Notes: a model not told the origin generated them from the letters alone. Positions 1-8,573 are shown, counted from the stretch's first letter. The stretch is 32,165 nt of DNA from Kribbella catacumbae DSM 19601 (GCF_000372465.1 NZ_AQUZ01000086.1:1-32165); one strand, 5' to 3'. Translations and numbers: made by a program.

Positions 1-11
1 GCGGACGGTCG

Positions 12-29
12 CCCAGTGTTTTCCCAGTG
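12..29 (-). promoter_or_regulatory. SARP-type direct-repeat box upstream of the first RTX gene
   Basis: On the minus strand the site reads CACTGGG-AAAA-CACTGGG, two identical heptamers with an 11-bp period. It is the most symmetrical copy of a box found upstream of seven units in this window. It ends 81 bp before the ATG at 111 (51 bp before an in-frame GTG at 81). Direct heptamers with 4-bp spacers are the known target form of SARP/AfsR activators; the binding itself is inferred. Confidence 0.7.
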
Positions 30-110
30 GCTTGAGTGACACTTCACGCCAAGGCATCGGCGAACCGGGCCATACCGGCTGTGATCGCCGCTGAAGGGTG
101 GAGTGGGGCG

Positions 111-1211
111 ATGAACGGTTGGCGTCGGCGCAGGGTGTGGGGTTGTGCGGTTGTGCTGGGGGTGGCGCAGGTGGCGGTCTCCGGCGCGGCGGCGCAGGCC
201 GCGACCTCGACTCAGGTCCGGATCGACCAGGGGGTCTTGTCGGTCGTGGCGGCCCCGGGCCAGCACAACGGGTTCTCCGTTCTTGTGTACTCCGGTGTCG
301 CGTTCGTGAACGACCACGCGAATCCGATCGTGCCGGTCTACCCGTGCCGGAAGGCGGCCGACACCTTCAACCCGAACAGGGTGTCGTGCCCTGTTGATGG
401 GACCACCCGGTTGCTGATCGATTCCGGCGACGGCAATGACAGCGCTGATGCGGGTGGCCTGCCGGCAACCCTGCGGCTGGGGCCGGGCAACGACTCCGCA
501 CGCTCCACGGCCAGAGACTCGCTGATCGATCTGGGCGCGGGCGACGATTTCGCCACCGTCAGCGGCGGCGGCACCGTGATCGGTGGACCGGGGATCGATC
601 GTGGCTCGGGCGGCCAGGGCGACTTCGGCGCGGAGGGTGTCCGCATCTCGCTGGACGACGTGGCCAACGACGGGATGCCCGGCGACCGGACCAACAACAT
701 CGGTTCGGACGTGGAGAATCTCGCCGGCAGCCTGGGCCACGACACCCTGACCGGCAGCGACGCGAACAACCACTTCACCGGTGAATTCGGTTCCGACGTG
801 ATCGAGGGGCGCGGCGGTGACGACACGATCCAGGACGGTCCCTTCTCGCCGTCGCGGTACGACGGGCCGGACTCGTTCGCAGGTGGCTCGGGGGTCGACA
901 CTGTGTCCTACGCGGATTCCTCCAGCGGGCCTGTCGCCCGGACGATCCGGCTCGACGACCAGGCCAACGACGGCCAGGTCGGGGAGAACGACGACGTGCG
1001 TTCCGACGTGGAGAACATCACCGGTGGCGATGGGAACGATCTTCTGGTCGGCAACTCCGCGAACAACAGGCTGCTCGGCGGCGCCGGCAACGACACCCTG
1101 CACGGCGGCACCGGCGACGACCTGCTGATCGGCGACTCGGGGACCGACACGGCCGACGGCGGCACCGGCACCGACACCTGTCAAACCGAGAACCATACCG
1201 GCTGCCCCTGA
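111..1211 (+). CDS. Secreted RTX-type calcium-binding repeat protein (RTX 1)
   Basis: A 366-residue exported protein. The ATG at 111 was chosen because GGTGGAG lies just before it and because it opens directly onto a signal peptide: an arginine cluster at residues 4-8, a hydrophobic core, and a likely cut after AQA near residue 30. Residues 35-110 form a module with two cysteines (ending RVSCP) that is also found in the two other RTX proteins here. The rest consists of glycine/aspartate repeats of the GGxGxDxL type (for example GGAGNDTL), which in this family fold into a calcium-binding parallel beta-roll. These are interrupted twice by a segment of the form LDD-x-x-NDG...DVEN. The protein ends with DTC...GCP, a probable terminal disulfide. 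Export is by Sec; no type I transporter lies nearby. The ligand and role are unknown. A SARP-like box lies upstream at 12-29. Confidence 0.88.
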   Translation: MNGWRRRRVWGCAVVLGVAQVAVSGAAAQAATSTQVRIDQGVLSVVAAPGQHNGFSVLVYSGVAFVNDHANPIVPVYPCRKAADTFNPNRVSCPVDGTTRLLIDSGDGNDSADAGGLPATLRLGPGNDSARSTARDSLIDLGAGDDFATVSGGGTVIGGPGIDRGSGGQGDFGAEGVRISLDDVANDGMPGDRTNNIGSDVENLAGSLGHDTLTGSDANNHFTGEFGSDVIEGRGGDDTIQDGPFSPSRYDGPDSFAGGSGVDTVSYADSSSGPVARTIRLDDQANDGQVGENDDVRSDVENITGGDGNDLLVGNSANNRLLGGAGNDTLHGGTGDDLLIGDSGTDTADGGTGTDTCQTENHTGCP

Positions 1212-1285
1212 GATCGCGGCCAGGTGACGGCTTGCTGAGTACGCGTGTACAGCTTGCGACAGTTCGTCCCTGAAAGGAGGATTCA

Positions 1286-1819
1286 ATACGCCACGTCAGT
1301 CGGTTTGCTTGGCTCGTCGGGATGGCGCCCGCGTTGTTCTGTGCAGTTGCTTGGCTTGGCGTTCTTGACGGTTGGATGTCCGCGACGCCGGCCGTTTCGG
1401 AGGCCCAGGGCTGCATCCCGATCCCACCGCCTCCGGGACCCGGCCCTGGCGGGGTAGTAGCCAGTCACTCAAGTCACGCTCCGCCCTCGGCGAGAGTGGC
1501 ATTTTCATTGCCTCAGGCACCTATCAGTCACAAAGTAGGCGATCAATTTGCAGTGAATGTCAACCAGACAAGGGACTACGGCGTCCACTTAGCAGTGCAT
1601 CTCTGGAGAGCCGCCCCTGCAAGGAGTTCTCATGACGCATGTCCGTCCTGCGATCGCAGTCGCGGTCATCACCACTTTCGCAGCCATTGCCATCGGCTCG
1701 CTGATGGTGATCAGCGGCGAATATCCGGACTCACGGACCAACCCCGGTACGCCGATCGCGATCAAGAGCCAGCCTCCTGCTACTCCGTCGATTCTGTTGC
1801 CCAGCCCGACGGCCACTAG
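1286..1819 (+). pseudogene. Orphan signal-peptide reading frame with an ATA in the start position
   Basis: The stretch 1212-1631 has no clear gene. A perfect Shine-Dalgarno AAAGGAGG (1273-1280) is followed five bases later by ATA, not ATG. The frame opened there reads like a good signal peptide (RHVSRFAWLVGM, then a hydrophobic core and an ATPAVSEA cleavage region) followed by a PPPPGPGPG linker. It then runs into the start of the deacetylase gene in another frame, so its natural end is probably lost. An internal ATG at 1322 has no ribosome site. It may be a secreted-protein gene that lost its start codon, or chance. No function can be given. Confidence 0.25.
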
Positions 1820-2417
1820 CAGCAAGGGGGAAGCCCATCCGATACCGTCGTCCAACAACCCGCTGGCTGCCGCGGCTCACAACGCCAAGGTCGTGTTCCT
1901 CACCTTTGACGACGGGCCGGACCCGTACTGGACGCCGAAGATCCTCCAGGTACTCGCGAAGTACGGGGCGAAGGCAACGTTCTTCCAGCGTGGCGATATG
2001 GCCCTGACATACCCCGGCGTGCGTGATCAAGTGCTCGCCGCGGGCCACACGATCGGCAACCACTCGGTCTCGCATCGCCAGCTGACCGTGCTTCCAGCCG
2101 AGAAGCGACGTCGTGAGATCTCCGACGGACCGAAGTCGAGATGTTTCCGGCCGCCTTTCGGCGCCACGAACCGCAAGGTGCGGTCAGAAATCAGGGCGGC
2201 TGGAATGACCCAGATCCTCTGGGACGTGGACCCCCAGGACTGGAAACGGCCAGGCGCGGCGGCAATCGCCGACAACATCCTGCACTTCACACATCGCGGC
2301 AGTGTGGTGCTGCTCCACGACGGCGGCGGGGATCGCGGCCAGACTGTCGCCGCGCTCGACCGTGTCCTCCGAACCCTAAAGTCCCAGGGATACAAGTTCC
2401 CCGCCATGAACTGCTGA
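1632..2417 (+). CDS. Exported polysaccharide deacetylase (NodB/CE4 family)
   Basis: A 261-residue protein expected to remove acetyl groups from N-acetylglucosamine polymers (peptidoglycan, chitin or a surface polysaccharide) using a bound metal. An N-terminal hydrophobic segment at residues 8-28 is a signal peptide or anchor, followed by a Pro/Ser/Thr-rich linker to about residue 75. The CE4 motifs are complete: TFDDGP (residues 91-96, catalytic base D93 and metal ligand D94), HSVSH (144-148, metal histidines), RPPFG (173-177), DVDPQDW (198-204) and LLHD (227-230, H229). The stretch between motifs 2 and 3 looks shorter than usual for the family, so one surface helix may be missing. The start ATG follows AAGGAG. 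It stands alone on the plus strand, convergent with the acetyltransferase downstream. The exact substrate cannot be read from the sequence. Confidence 0.92.
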   Translation: MTHVRPAIAVAVITTFAAIAIGSLMVISGEYPDSRTNPGTPIAIKSQPPATPSILLPSPTATSSKGEAHPIPSSNNPLAAAAHNAKVVFLTFDDGPDPYWTPKILQVLAKYGAKATFFQRGDMALTYPGVRDQVLAAGHTIGNHSVSHRQLTVLPAEKRRREISDGPKSRCFRPPFGATNRKVRSEIRAAGMTQILWDVDPQDWKRPGAAAIADNILHFTHRGSVVLLHDGGGDRGQTVAALDRVLRTLKSQGYKFPAMNC

Positions 2418-2538
2418 CGCAGAGGCCCTCCAATGGCGCGAGCCGTACGACGATCGAGAACTCCTGGCGCGCCTCGCCGTTCCTGGTGTGAGGATGATGT
2501 GCATCGGGGTCGGCGTAGTTGTCGATTCGCCTGGCCAT
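2418..2538 (-). pseudogene. Possible 5' remnant of a NUDIX-type hydrolase gene
   Basis: On the minus strand GAGGAG is followed five bases later by ATG (2536-2538) and a frame starting MARRIDNYADPDAHHP. That start resembles the N-terminus of many actinobacterial NUDIX proteins (an aromatic residue, then DP-x-AP). No NUDIX box follows: after about 40 residues the frame runs antisense into the deacetylase gene and becomes low complexity. The good ribosome site and the conserved-looking start suggest the front end of a lost gene. The family assignment is tentative. Confidence 0.25.
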
Positions 2539-2581
2539 CAGGTCTCCTCAGACAACGGGTGGGGGCTACGCGAGCCATCTA

Positions 2582-3571
2582 CTAGGGGATCGGACGCTGG
2601 TAGCCGGCTGAGATGCGTTTGGTTTGGAAGCCGAGACGTTCGTAGAGGCCGACTGCTCCGGTGGGGCTTTCGGAGTCGACGGACAGGGAGGCGCGTTGGA
2701 AGCCGGCGCGTTGTGCCTCGGCCATCGCCCAGGAGACTGCGGCTGTCGCAAAGCCGCGGCCACGGTATGGCCGGGCGGTCCCGACTTGACCGATGTGGAT
2801 CTCCTTCGTCCCGGACTCGTCGTCCGTTGAGTGGTCGTAGCTCAACGCGTAGGCGATGAGTTGGTCGCCTACGAACACCAGGCTCGACGCGGATCCGACG
2901 AAGGCTCTGGATCCGGTGACCCAGAGCCGCCAGTTCTCGGCGCTCGTGGGCAGCGAGTCTCGGTGGTCACGGAAGGCCTCGTTGTGCAGAAGCCGTACGG
3001 CTTCGTCGTGCTCGGGCTGGAAGGGGACGATCCGCGCCCGGCCCGGAAGGGGTGTCTGGCAGGGAGTGGTGTCGAGAGGACATTCCATCTCGAGGTAGTG
3101 GTCATCAGTCTTGAACCCGAAGCCCATGAGCAAGGCCTCAGCACCGAGACTGCTCGTGAGCGCATTGGTGTTGAGCTTGCCAGGTGTCTCTGTGTGCAGC
3201 GCCTCGTGCATTTCGGTGCTGCGCTGGATCATCCAGTCCACAATTGCCGTGCCGAGACCGCGTCGCCGCCAGAGCGGATGGACAGAGCTCAAGGCATGCA
3301 CATCGAGTCCGTTCACGAACTGGCTGCCTGCGCGGAGCATGCAGTACCCCACCATCAGGTCGCCGGACCACAGTCCGACAGTGTCCCGGGTGACATCCCG
3401 CACGGGATCCCCGAGCTCCTCGAGCAGGTCGTCAACAGTCTGGAGTCCGCTGTCCTGGTCGGCCCGATTCTTGGCGATCATGAGATCTGACCACGCCTGG
3501 ACATCGATCGGCTCGATCGGCCGTGCGATCAATCCGGCCGGCCAATGGTCCTTTTCGATCACGACGCTCAT
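2582..3571 (-). CDS. Tandem-domain GNAT acetyltransferase
   Basis: 329 residues with two GNAT folds in one chain. The N-terminal half holds the acetyl-CoA loop WRRRGLGTA (about residues 100-110). The C-terminal half holds YRGRGFATAAV (about 268-278), followed by the typical tail SVDSESPTGAVGLYERLGF. Such enzymes move an acetyl group from acetyl-CoA to an amine; mycothiol synthase MshD has the same two-domain plan, but I see nothing that identifies that substrate. In most tandem GNATs only one half is catalytic, and the C-terminal half has the better preserved motif. The ATG at 3571 follows GAGGG at a normal distance. The gene is separated from the sigma-factor pair by a hairpin and is probably monocistronic. 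Confidence 0.85.
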   Translation of the reverse strand: MSVVIEKDHWPAGLIARPIEPIDVQAWSDLMIAKNRADQDSGLQTVDDLLEELGDPVRDVTRDTVGLWSGDLMVGYCMLRAGSQFVNGLDVHALSSVHPLWRRRGLGTAIVDWMIQRSTEMHEALHTETPGKLNTNALTSSLGAEALLMGFGFKTDDHYLEMECPLDTTPCQTPLPGRARIVPFQPEHDEAVRLLHNEAFRDHRDSLPTSAENWRLWVTGSRAFVGSASSLVFVGDQLIAYALSYDHSTDDESGTKEIHIGQVGTARPYRGRGFATAAVSWAMAEAQRAGFQRASLSVDSESPTGAVGLYERLGFQTKRISAGYQRPIP

Positions 3572-3686
3572 TCTACCCTCGCTCCCAGCTCAAGCGGTTG
3601 CTCCAGGCAACTGATCTGAGGCCATCGTCGGCTGGGTCGCTGGCCAGGCTGTGGGCAGATTGTGGGAAGTCGGGTAGGAGTGCGAG

Positions 3687-3714
3687 TTGCGCCGGCCGTC
3701 ACACCGGCGGCAAC
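3687..3714 (-). terminator. Hairpin after the sigma-factor operon
   Basis: TTGC-GCCGG pairs with CCGGC-G-GCAA (nine pairs, one bulged G, eight-base loop). It lies just past the stop of the membrane-protein gene and before the acetyltransferase gene on the same strand. There is no U-tract, as is common in actinomycetes. Confidence 0.5.
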
Positions 3715-3731
3715 CTGCCGAGGCATAGCAG

Positions 3732-4397
3732 CTAGCCGCTGAAAGCCTGTTTGAACGCCAATTCGAGGCTCGTCGACCAGGTGCCCGAGAGGTCGCAGTC
3801 GTTGACCACTCCGCCTGCGGCCGAGATGAGATAGCGGTCGCCGAGGGCGAACGAGACAGCTCCGCCTCGCAGTGCCACAGTTGCGCTGGGGTCCGGTGTG
3901 GAGAGGAGTACTTGGTCGGCGTTTCCGCCGCGGTACCAGTGATCGACGTCGAGGGTGACCACGCCGCCGCCAACCTTCGCCACAGTGCCGGAGAACGCGG
4001 TTGGCATGACTTTCAGGACGTCCACTGAGAAGACAGGGCAGGACTGCTGGGCATCGGCGGCCGGGGGAGCAAGCTTCATGGTTGTCTTGGCCGGCGTTGG
4101 GGTGGACTGCGCAGTCGCCGGTTGCGAGGGAGTATTGGCCTGCGCATCGTCGGTTCCCCGACCTGCCAGAAGGTAGACGCTGGCCGGTGCCACGATGACC
4201 ACCAGTACGGCCGCGGCAGTCAGCCAAGCGGTACGAACCGGGCGGTGTCGATTGTTGGGTGTCGAGTTGCTCGTGGTGTTCATGACGGTCTCCAGGAGTT
4301 CGTGGAGCCGGGCGTCTGGTAGCACCGGACGGTCGGCAGGGACAGGATCGGCGGCACGCAGCCGACTCTCAACGCCGCTGTCGGACTCATCGGTCAT
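3732..4397 (-). CDS. Membrane-anchored partner of the ECF sigma factor (putative anti-sigma or sensor)
   Basis: 221 residues. The N-terminal ~70 residues are charged and cytoplasmic, with a helical segment ARLHELLETVM. One transmembrane helix (about residues 60-80, AWLTAAAVLVVIVAPASVYLLAG) is followed by a Thr/Pro-rich linker and an outside domain of about 110 residues that has two cysteines (CPVF and DCDLSG) and beta-rich sequence. Its start overlaps the stop of the upstream sigma-factor gene by 11 bases, so the two are co-translated. A membrane protein coupled to an ECF sigma gene is normally its anti-sigma factor. I see no zinc-binding ZAS motif (HxxxCxxC), so the role is inferred from position and topology only. 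The outer domain could sense an envelope signal. Confidence 0.7.
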   Translation of the reverse strand: MTDESDSGVESRLRAADPVPADRPVLPDARLHELLETVMNTTSNSTPNNRHRPVRTAWLTAAAVLVVIVAPASVYLLAGRGTDDAQANTPSQPATAQSTPTPAKTTMKLAPPAADAQQSCPVFSVDVLKVMPTAFSGTVAKVGGGVVTLDVDHWYRGGNADQVLLSTPDPSATVALRGGAVSFALGDRYLISAAGGVVNDCDLSGTWSTSLELAFKQAFSG

Positions 4398-4944
4398 CGC
4401 GTACCTCCTTGCATACTTGTTCCTGTCCGGATGGCGAGCCGATCTTGCACGGATGCTTCAGGAGCGTTGCCAACCGCTGCCGCGCGCGATGTAGTCGGAC
4501 GCTGACGGTGCTGGCCTTGAGTCCTAGGACGATCGCGATCTCGTGCGGCGTCAGGTCCTCCCAGGCCGACAGTCGCAGTAGTTCGCGGTCCTGATCCCGC
4601 AGCTTCATCAGAGCTCGGTGTAGTCGTGGATCAGGCGCGTCGGCGACCTCCGCTACCTCCACCGGTGGGGCGAGGAGCACCAGTCGCTCTACCAGGTTCT
4701 GCTGTCGTCTGGCGGACCTGGCGAGGTTGGCCAGGCAGTTTCGAGCTACCGCATAGCACCACGGCAGTGCGCCGTCCGCTGGGATCTCCTCCAGCCTGCG
4801 CCAGGCCACCAGTAACGTCTCAGCGAGCACATCGTCAGCTGTGTGGGCTTCCGCGCGCCGCAACGCGTAGCGGAGTACCGGCTCAGCTACCTCGGCGGCG
4901 ATCGCCTCGAACCGCCGCTGCCGCGCTAGTGTCACAGACTCCAC
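4387..4944 (-). CDS. ECF-type RNA polymerase sigma factor
   Basis: About 185 residues. Region 2 is seen as DDVLAETLLVAWRRL followed by a W...VARN segment (binds core polymerase and the -10 element). Region 4 is seen as LTPHEIAIVLGLKASTVSVR followed by LHRARQRL (helix-turn-helix for the -35 element). The start is uncertain: the frame is open upstream to 4980 and would overlap the stop of LAL 1. I chose the GTG at 4944; a second GTG at 4935 has GGAG closer to it. Because the gene lies directly behind LAL 1 on the same strand, it may be transcribed with it. It is coupled by overlap to the membrane protein downstream. Its target promoters are unknown. Confidence 0.85.
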   Translation of the reverse strand: MESVTLARQRRFEAIAAEVAEPVLRYALRRAEAHTADDVLAETLLVAWRRLEEIPADGALPWCYAVARNCLANLARSARRQQNLVERLVLLAPPVEVAEVADAPDPRLHRALMKLRDQDRELLRLSAWEDLTPHEIAIVLGLKASTVSVRLHRARQRLATLLKHPCKIGSPSGQEQVCKEVRDDR

Positions 4945-4976
4945 ATTGCTTAATGTCCGGCACAGCCCACGATCTT

Positions 4977-7565
4977 TCACTGGCCGAGGAATTGGGTGGC
5001 GCTTCGTACGGCGTCAGCGCGGTTGTGAACGGCGAGTTTGTCGAGTACTGCGGCCACGTGGTTGTCGGCCGTACGTACTGAGATCGCCAGCCGGGATGCG
5101 ATTTCGGTGTTGGTCAGCCCCTCGACGAGCAGCTGCATGACCTCGAACTGACGCGCAGTGAGGCCCGCAGGGTTCTGTTGTGGAGTCCGGGCCGACCCCT
5201 GGCAGATGCCGAGCCCACGCAGGCGTTGACGGGTGATTCTGGCGAGTGGTTTGGCGCCCAGGGCATCCAGTTCCTCGACGGCCGCGAGTAGTTGCTCGGG
5301 ACTCCCGCTCTCCGACCGGGCCATCGCGGCTTCGTAGCGACAACCAGCGGCCTCCCAAATCTCAGCCGCCTCTCGCCAGTTGCCTGCAGCAAGCAGTTGG
5401 TACGGTCCACCGGTCTTACTCATCTCGACCGGATGACCAGACCTTGTCAGCCAGTATCCAAGTTCCGGCCAGATGGTCCAGAGCTCCTCGCGATAGGCAT
5501 CGTTGAAGAGATCGCCTACGAGATCGGCTACGGCAGCACGTTCCCCCTTCAACCAGGCGGCCTCAGCGGCTACTGCGGCCACCCACCCCAGGTGCCGTAG
5601 ATCGCCAATCTGGCGGCTGATCGTAGCGGCCGAGCTGACGAGTTCGGTGGCCTTGCTGTCGCCGCGTCTGGTCCCCACTCGACCCATAACACCTAGTGCC
5701 GTGCATCGATTCGGGCACGACTTAGCCCTCACAATGCTCTCCGCAGCTTGGACGGCACCGTCCCATGTACCGCGATTGAGTTCGATCTTCGCCCGATGGA
5801 CCTGCAGAGCGTTCAGCCAGCCAGTCGCTTGGGCGTGTTCTGCGAGCTTCACGCCAGGCACGACGTACTGCTCAGCATCATCAATCCGGAGCCTCTCGAT
5901 CAACCTGGCCGCGATGTTGTCGTAGGCGCGGCACGCAGCATCGGTCTCGCCTGCATCGAGAGCCAATTGCAGGCTGGTCTCCATCAACTCCAGTCCGCCA
6001 GCGTCGCCGAGTCCCAACCTGCACTCGCCCAGGTTGTTGAGGGCGAACGACAAGGTTGCTTTGTCGCCGCTGGTGTGGGCTAGAGCAACTGCACGTTCAG
6101 CGGCCGGTAATGCGGCAGCCCAGCGATGAGCGACGGTAGCCAGTTGCGCCTGGTGGCTGTAGGCGAGGGCGAGCAGTCTCGAGTCGCCCAGCGGCTCGAG
6201 GACAGCCACTGCTTCCAGGGCTGCCGCCTCGGCTGCCCTTCGGTCTCCGCTCTGCCAGTGCATCCGGGACAGCCAGCGCAGACCGGCACCGACAGCAGCA
6301 TCGTCTTTGAGAGTCCGACGGAGGTCAATCGCTTGCTGCTGCGCTACCACAGTGGCAGCTCCTGCATCGATCGTGTAGGACTCGATTGCGTACTCCTCGA
6401 GGAGCCCAGCACGATCGACCGGCGGGATCATGTCGGCGTGTTCGAGCACCAGGCGGTAGTGACGGACGGCCTCGCGGTGGGCGCCATCAGCCGCAGCATC
6501 TCGTGCCGCGGCGGTGCCGTACCTGATGGTTGCGGACTGGTCCCCGGCCTCGGAGGCGTGGTAGGCGATCTGAGCCACATCAGCGCCGTCGCTTCGGACC
6601 AAGGCGATGAGTGCTCGCTCGTTGAGCCCGAGCCGGCGTGACGCCGGTAGCCGGTCGGCGATTGCCCGGCGGGTCAACTCGTGCCGAAACGACACATGTT
6701 CATCAGTCACTGCCATCAGACCTCGCTCCTCGGCCTCGGCCAGCTCCGTTAGATCGCCGTCGGTAAGCTCCTCGGCCAGCCAGCGGTCGATGGCGCACGG
6801 TAGGACGGCGAGCTGCTCGACCGCAGCGAGGGTGCCGAGGGGCAGGTTCCGGATTCGACTTTGCACGGCATCAATCACCTTGCCCGGTACGACGTCTGTC
6901 GCGCCGGAGGCCAGTACCTCGCTGACGAGGAACGGATTGCCTGCTGTCACCGCGAACACCTCGTCGGCATTCGATGAAGTGCCGATGCTGAGCTGCCGTA
7001 CGGATTCAAGCGTCAGCCGCCGCAAGGGCAGATGCCGGGTGCAGACATTTTCGGATGCAGTTGCGAGCAATCGGCGTACTGGATGGTCGGCCGCCAGATC
7101 ATCGCAGTAGGTCAGGAGCAGTGCGGCCGGCAGAGCCGCGATCCGACGGACCAGGTATTGCAGTACGTCGAGCATTGCTTCATCAGCCCAGTGGACATCC
7201 TCGACCGCAAGCAGAGTCGGGCGACCGTCCCGATTCAGCTCCGACCGCAGAGCAGTCAGGAGGCGATCTCGATCCGCACCCCCTCGCACAGCCGCAGCCA
7301 ATTCACAGCCGACGTCGCCGTCGAGGTCGCGGAACGGTCCGAGAGCCCGCGGAGTTGTCAGGTCATCGCATTGACCTACCAGGACGCGTCCGTCGGCCGG
7401 TATCTGGTTCCGTGCAGCCCCGACCAGCGTCGACTTGCCGATCCCGGCCTCGCCGGAGACCAGCAAGACGCAGCCCTTGCCCGCAGCAGCGTCACGAACT
7501 GCCTCAGCGATAACGGCAAGCTCCTGCTCCCGCTCGAGGACCGACCGGTTCGGTGTTCTGACCAT
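4977..7565 (-). CDS. LAL-family (large ATP-binding LuxR) transcriptional regulator 1
   Basis: About 862 residues. Order of parts: an N-terminal STAND-type ATPase with Walker A GEAGIGKS (residues 38-45) and Walker B LLAVEDVHWAD (near residue 120); a long helical TPR-like middle (about 330-740); and a C-terminal LuxR/FixJ DNA-binding domain with LTARQFEVMQLLVEGLTNTE and SVRTADNHVAAVLDKL. The family acts as ATP-controlled activators, the middle region sensing a ligand or partner. The length and layout match two other LAL proteins and one fragment in this window, so the group looks like a local paralogue expansion. I chose the ATG at 7565; a TTG at 7592 would add nine residues. A strong hairpin separates it from the RTX gene upstream. 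Its end touches the sigma-factor gene. The targets are unknown. Confidence 0.88.
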   Translation of the reverse strand: MVRTPNRSVLEREQELAVIAEAVRDAAAGKGCVLLVSGEAGIGKSTLVGAARNQIPADGRVLVGQCDDLTTPRALGPFRDLDGDVGCELAAAVRGGADRDRLLTALRSELNRDGRPTLLAVEDVHWADEAMLDVLQYLVRRIAALPAALLLTYCDDLAADHPVRRLLATASENVCTRHLPLRRLTLESVRQLSIGTSSNADEVFAVTAGNPFLVSEVLASGATDVVPGKVIDAVQSRIRNLPLGTLAAVEQLAVLPCAIDRWLAEELTDGDLTELAEAEERGLMAVTDEHVSFRHELTRRAIADRLPASRRLGLNERALIALVRSDGADVAQIAYHASEAGDQSATIRYGTAAARDAAADGAHREAVRHYRLVLEHADMIPPVDRAGLLEEYAIESYTIDAGAATVVAQQQAIDLRRTLKDDAAVGAGLRWLSRMHWQSGDRRAAEAAALEAVAVLEPLGDSRLLALAYSHQAQLATVAHRWAAALPAAERAVALAHTSGDKATLSFALNNLGECRLGLGDAGGLELMETSLQLALDAGETDAACRAYDNIAARLIERLRIDDAEQYVVPGVKLAEHAQATGWLNALQVHRAKIELNRGTWDGAVQAAESIVRAKSCPNRCTALGVMGRVGTRRGDSKATELVSSAATISRQIGDLRHLGWVAAVAAEAAWLKGERAAVADLVGDLFNDAYREELWTIWPELGYWLTRSGHPVEMSKTGGPYQLLAAGNWREAAEIWEAAGCRYEAAMARSESGSPEQLLAAVEELDALGAKPLARITRQRLRGLGICQGSARTPQQNPAGLTARQFEVMQLLVEGLTNTEIASRLAISVRTADNHVAAVLDKLAVHNRADAVRSATQFLGQ

Positions 7566-7637
7566 GCCCAAGACACGGCCTACGGCTGGCAACGGTTCAA
7601 AGCCGGCAGAAAGATCCTGAACCGTGGCCTCGACAAG

Positions 7638-7677
7638 GCGCGCCGGCCACCGCCATGGGTAACGGAGGCCGGCGCGC
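7638..7677 (-). terminator. Strong hairpin between RTX 2 and LAL 1
   Basis: GCGCGCCGGCC (7638-7648) pairs perfectly with GGCCGGCGCGC (7667-7677) around an 18-base loop: eleven G/C pairs. It lies after the stop of the second RTX gene and about 70 bases before the LAL 1 start, so it should separate the two transcripts. Confidence 0.75.
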
Positions 7678-7688
7678 GGTTCAGGAGG

Positions 7689-8480
7689 TCAGGGGCAGTT
7701 GATGACGGATTCGGCGTCGCACCGATCCAGTCCGTTGCCGCCGTCGGTGCGATCGGCTCCGGCATCGCCGATCAGGATGTCGTCGCCGTCCAGGCCGACG
7801 ATCCGGTCGTCGCCACCGGATCCGCGGATCACGTTGGCTTGGTTGCTGCCCGTCAGGTCGTCGCTTCCGAATCCTCCGGTGAGATTCTCGACGTCGGACA
7901 TGATGTTGTCGTTCTCGCCGGGCTCACCGTCATTGCTGAGGTCGTCGAGCTGGACCACGATGCTCACGGGCCGATCGGCGTACAGCACATGGTCGGTCCC
8001 GTCGCCGCCAGAGACTAGGTCGGTGCCTCGGCCTGGTTGAGCTGTGTCGTTTCCTGGCCCGAGATCGATCGTCTCGCTTTCGCGGCTGCCGAACACGCGA
8101 TCGTCGCCCCGCCCAGCCAGGAGTCGGGCCGGTCGGCCAACACCGTTGTGTGTAATCGTGTCGTTGCCGTCGTCGGTGTCCACAAAGATCTGCTTGATCT
8201 TGGACAGCGGACAGGCGACCCGGTTACCCGGGAGCTTCTCGCACGGAGCCTCGGTGACGACCGTCGAGGCGTCGTCTCCGACAATTACGTGGGTTAGCTG
8301 GCCTGGGCTGGGTACGACGGTGATCTCGTTGTCGCCGCCAGGCTGAGCCCGCACCTGGAGCACACCCGCCGTGTCGACGAAGACCCGGAGCACAGGAGCG
8401 GCCTGTGCGGTGAGCGCGGTGCCGGCGAGGTGCAGCGCGAGCACCATCCCACCGATCAGCAGAAGCTTGTTCTTCTTCAT
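7689..8480 (-). CDS. Secreted RTX-type calcium-binding repeat protein (RTX 2)
   Basis: 263 residues. The ATG at 8480 was chosen because GGAAGG lies six bases upstream and because MKKNKLLLIGG opens a classic signal peptide with a cut after AQA near residue 27. The mature N-terminus carries the same two-cysteine module as RTX 1 (EAPC...RVACP), followed by DTDDGNDT and aspartate/glycine repeats such as GPGNDTA, GSGGDDRIVG and GLDGDDILIG that should bind calcium. One LDD-x-x-NDG...DVEN insert is present. The end DRCDAESVINCP mirrors that of RTX 1. It is the smallest of the three RTX proteins. A direct-repeat box starts 54 bases upstream of the start codon. A surface or matrix role is an inference. 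Confidence 0.88.
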   Translation of the reverse strand: MKKNKLLLIGGMVLALHLAGTALTAQAAPVLRVFVDTAGVLQVRAQPGGDNEITVVPSPGQLTHVIVGDDASTVVTEAPCEKLPGNRVACPLSKIKQIFVDTDDGNDTITHNGVGRPARLLAGRGDDRVFGSRESETIDLGPGNDTAQPGRGTDLVSGGDGTDHVLYADRPVSIVVQLDDLSNDGEPGENDNIMSDVENLTGGFGSDDLTGSNQANVIRGSGGDDRIVGLDGDDILIGDAGADRTDGGNGLDRCDAESVINCP

Positions 8481-8534
8481 TCTCATCCTTCCAGGCGGCC
8501 GGTCGGCGCGCCAGGCACCAATCACGCCACGCCC

Positions 8535-8552
8535 CGCTGGACAACTGGTGGG
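8535..8552 (+). promoter_or_regulatory. SARP-type direct-repeat box upstream of RTX 2
   Basis: CGCTGGA-CAAC-TGGTGGG on the plus strand, with 54 bases between it and the ATG at 8480. It keeps the 11-bp period, the AA-centred spacer and the orientation of the best copies, but each heptamer departs from the consensus at some positions. It shares the string TGGACAAC with the box at 18428. Confidence 0.55.
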
Positions 8553-8573
8553 AACGGGGTCGTCTGCTCGGAC

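Noticed and set aside
111..1211. Classical type I-secreted RTX toxin
   Set aside because: A clear N-terminal signal peptide is present. There is no acyltransferase, ABC exporter or cytotoxic domain, and the tail ends in a cysteine pair instead of a type I signal.
4387..4397. Frameshift or error between the sigma factor and its partner
   Set aside because: The 11-base overlap leaves both proteins full length, so it is ordinary translational coupling.
7032..8018. A 328-codon plus-strand frame across the start of LAL 1 and the end of RTX 2
   Set aside because: It is the antisense shadow of two recognisable genes and crosses a strong terminator hairpin.
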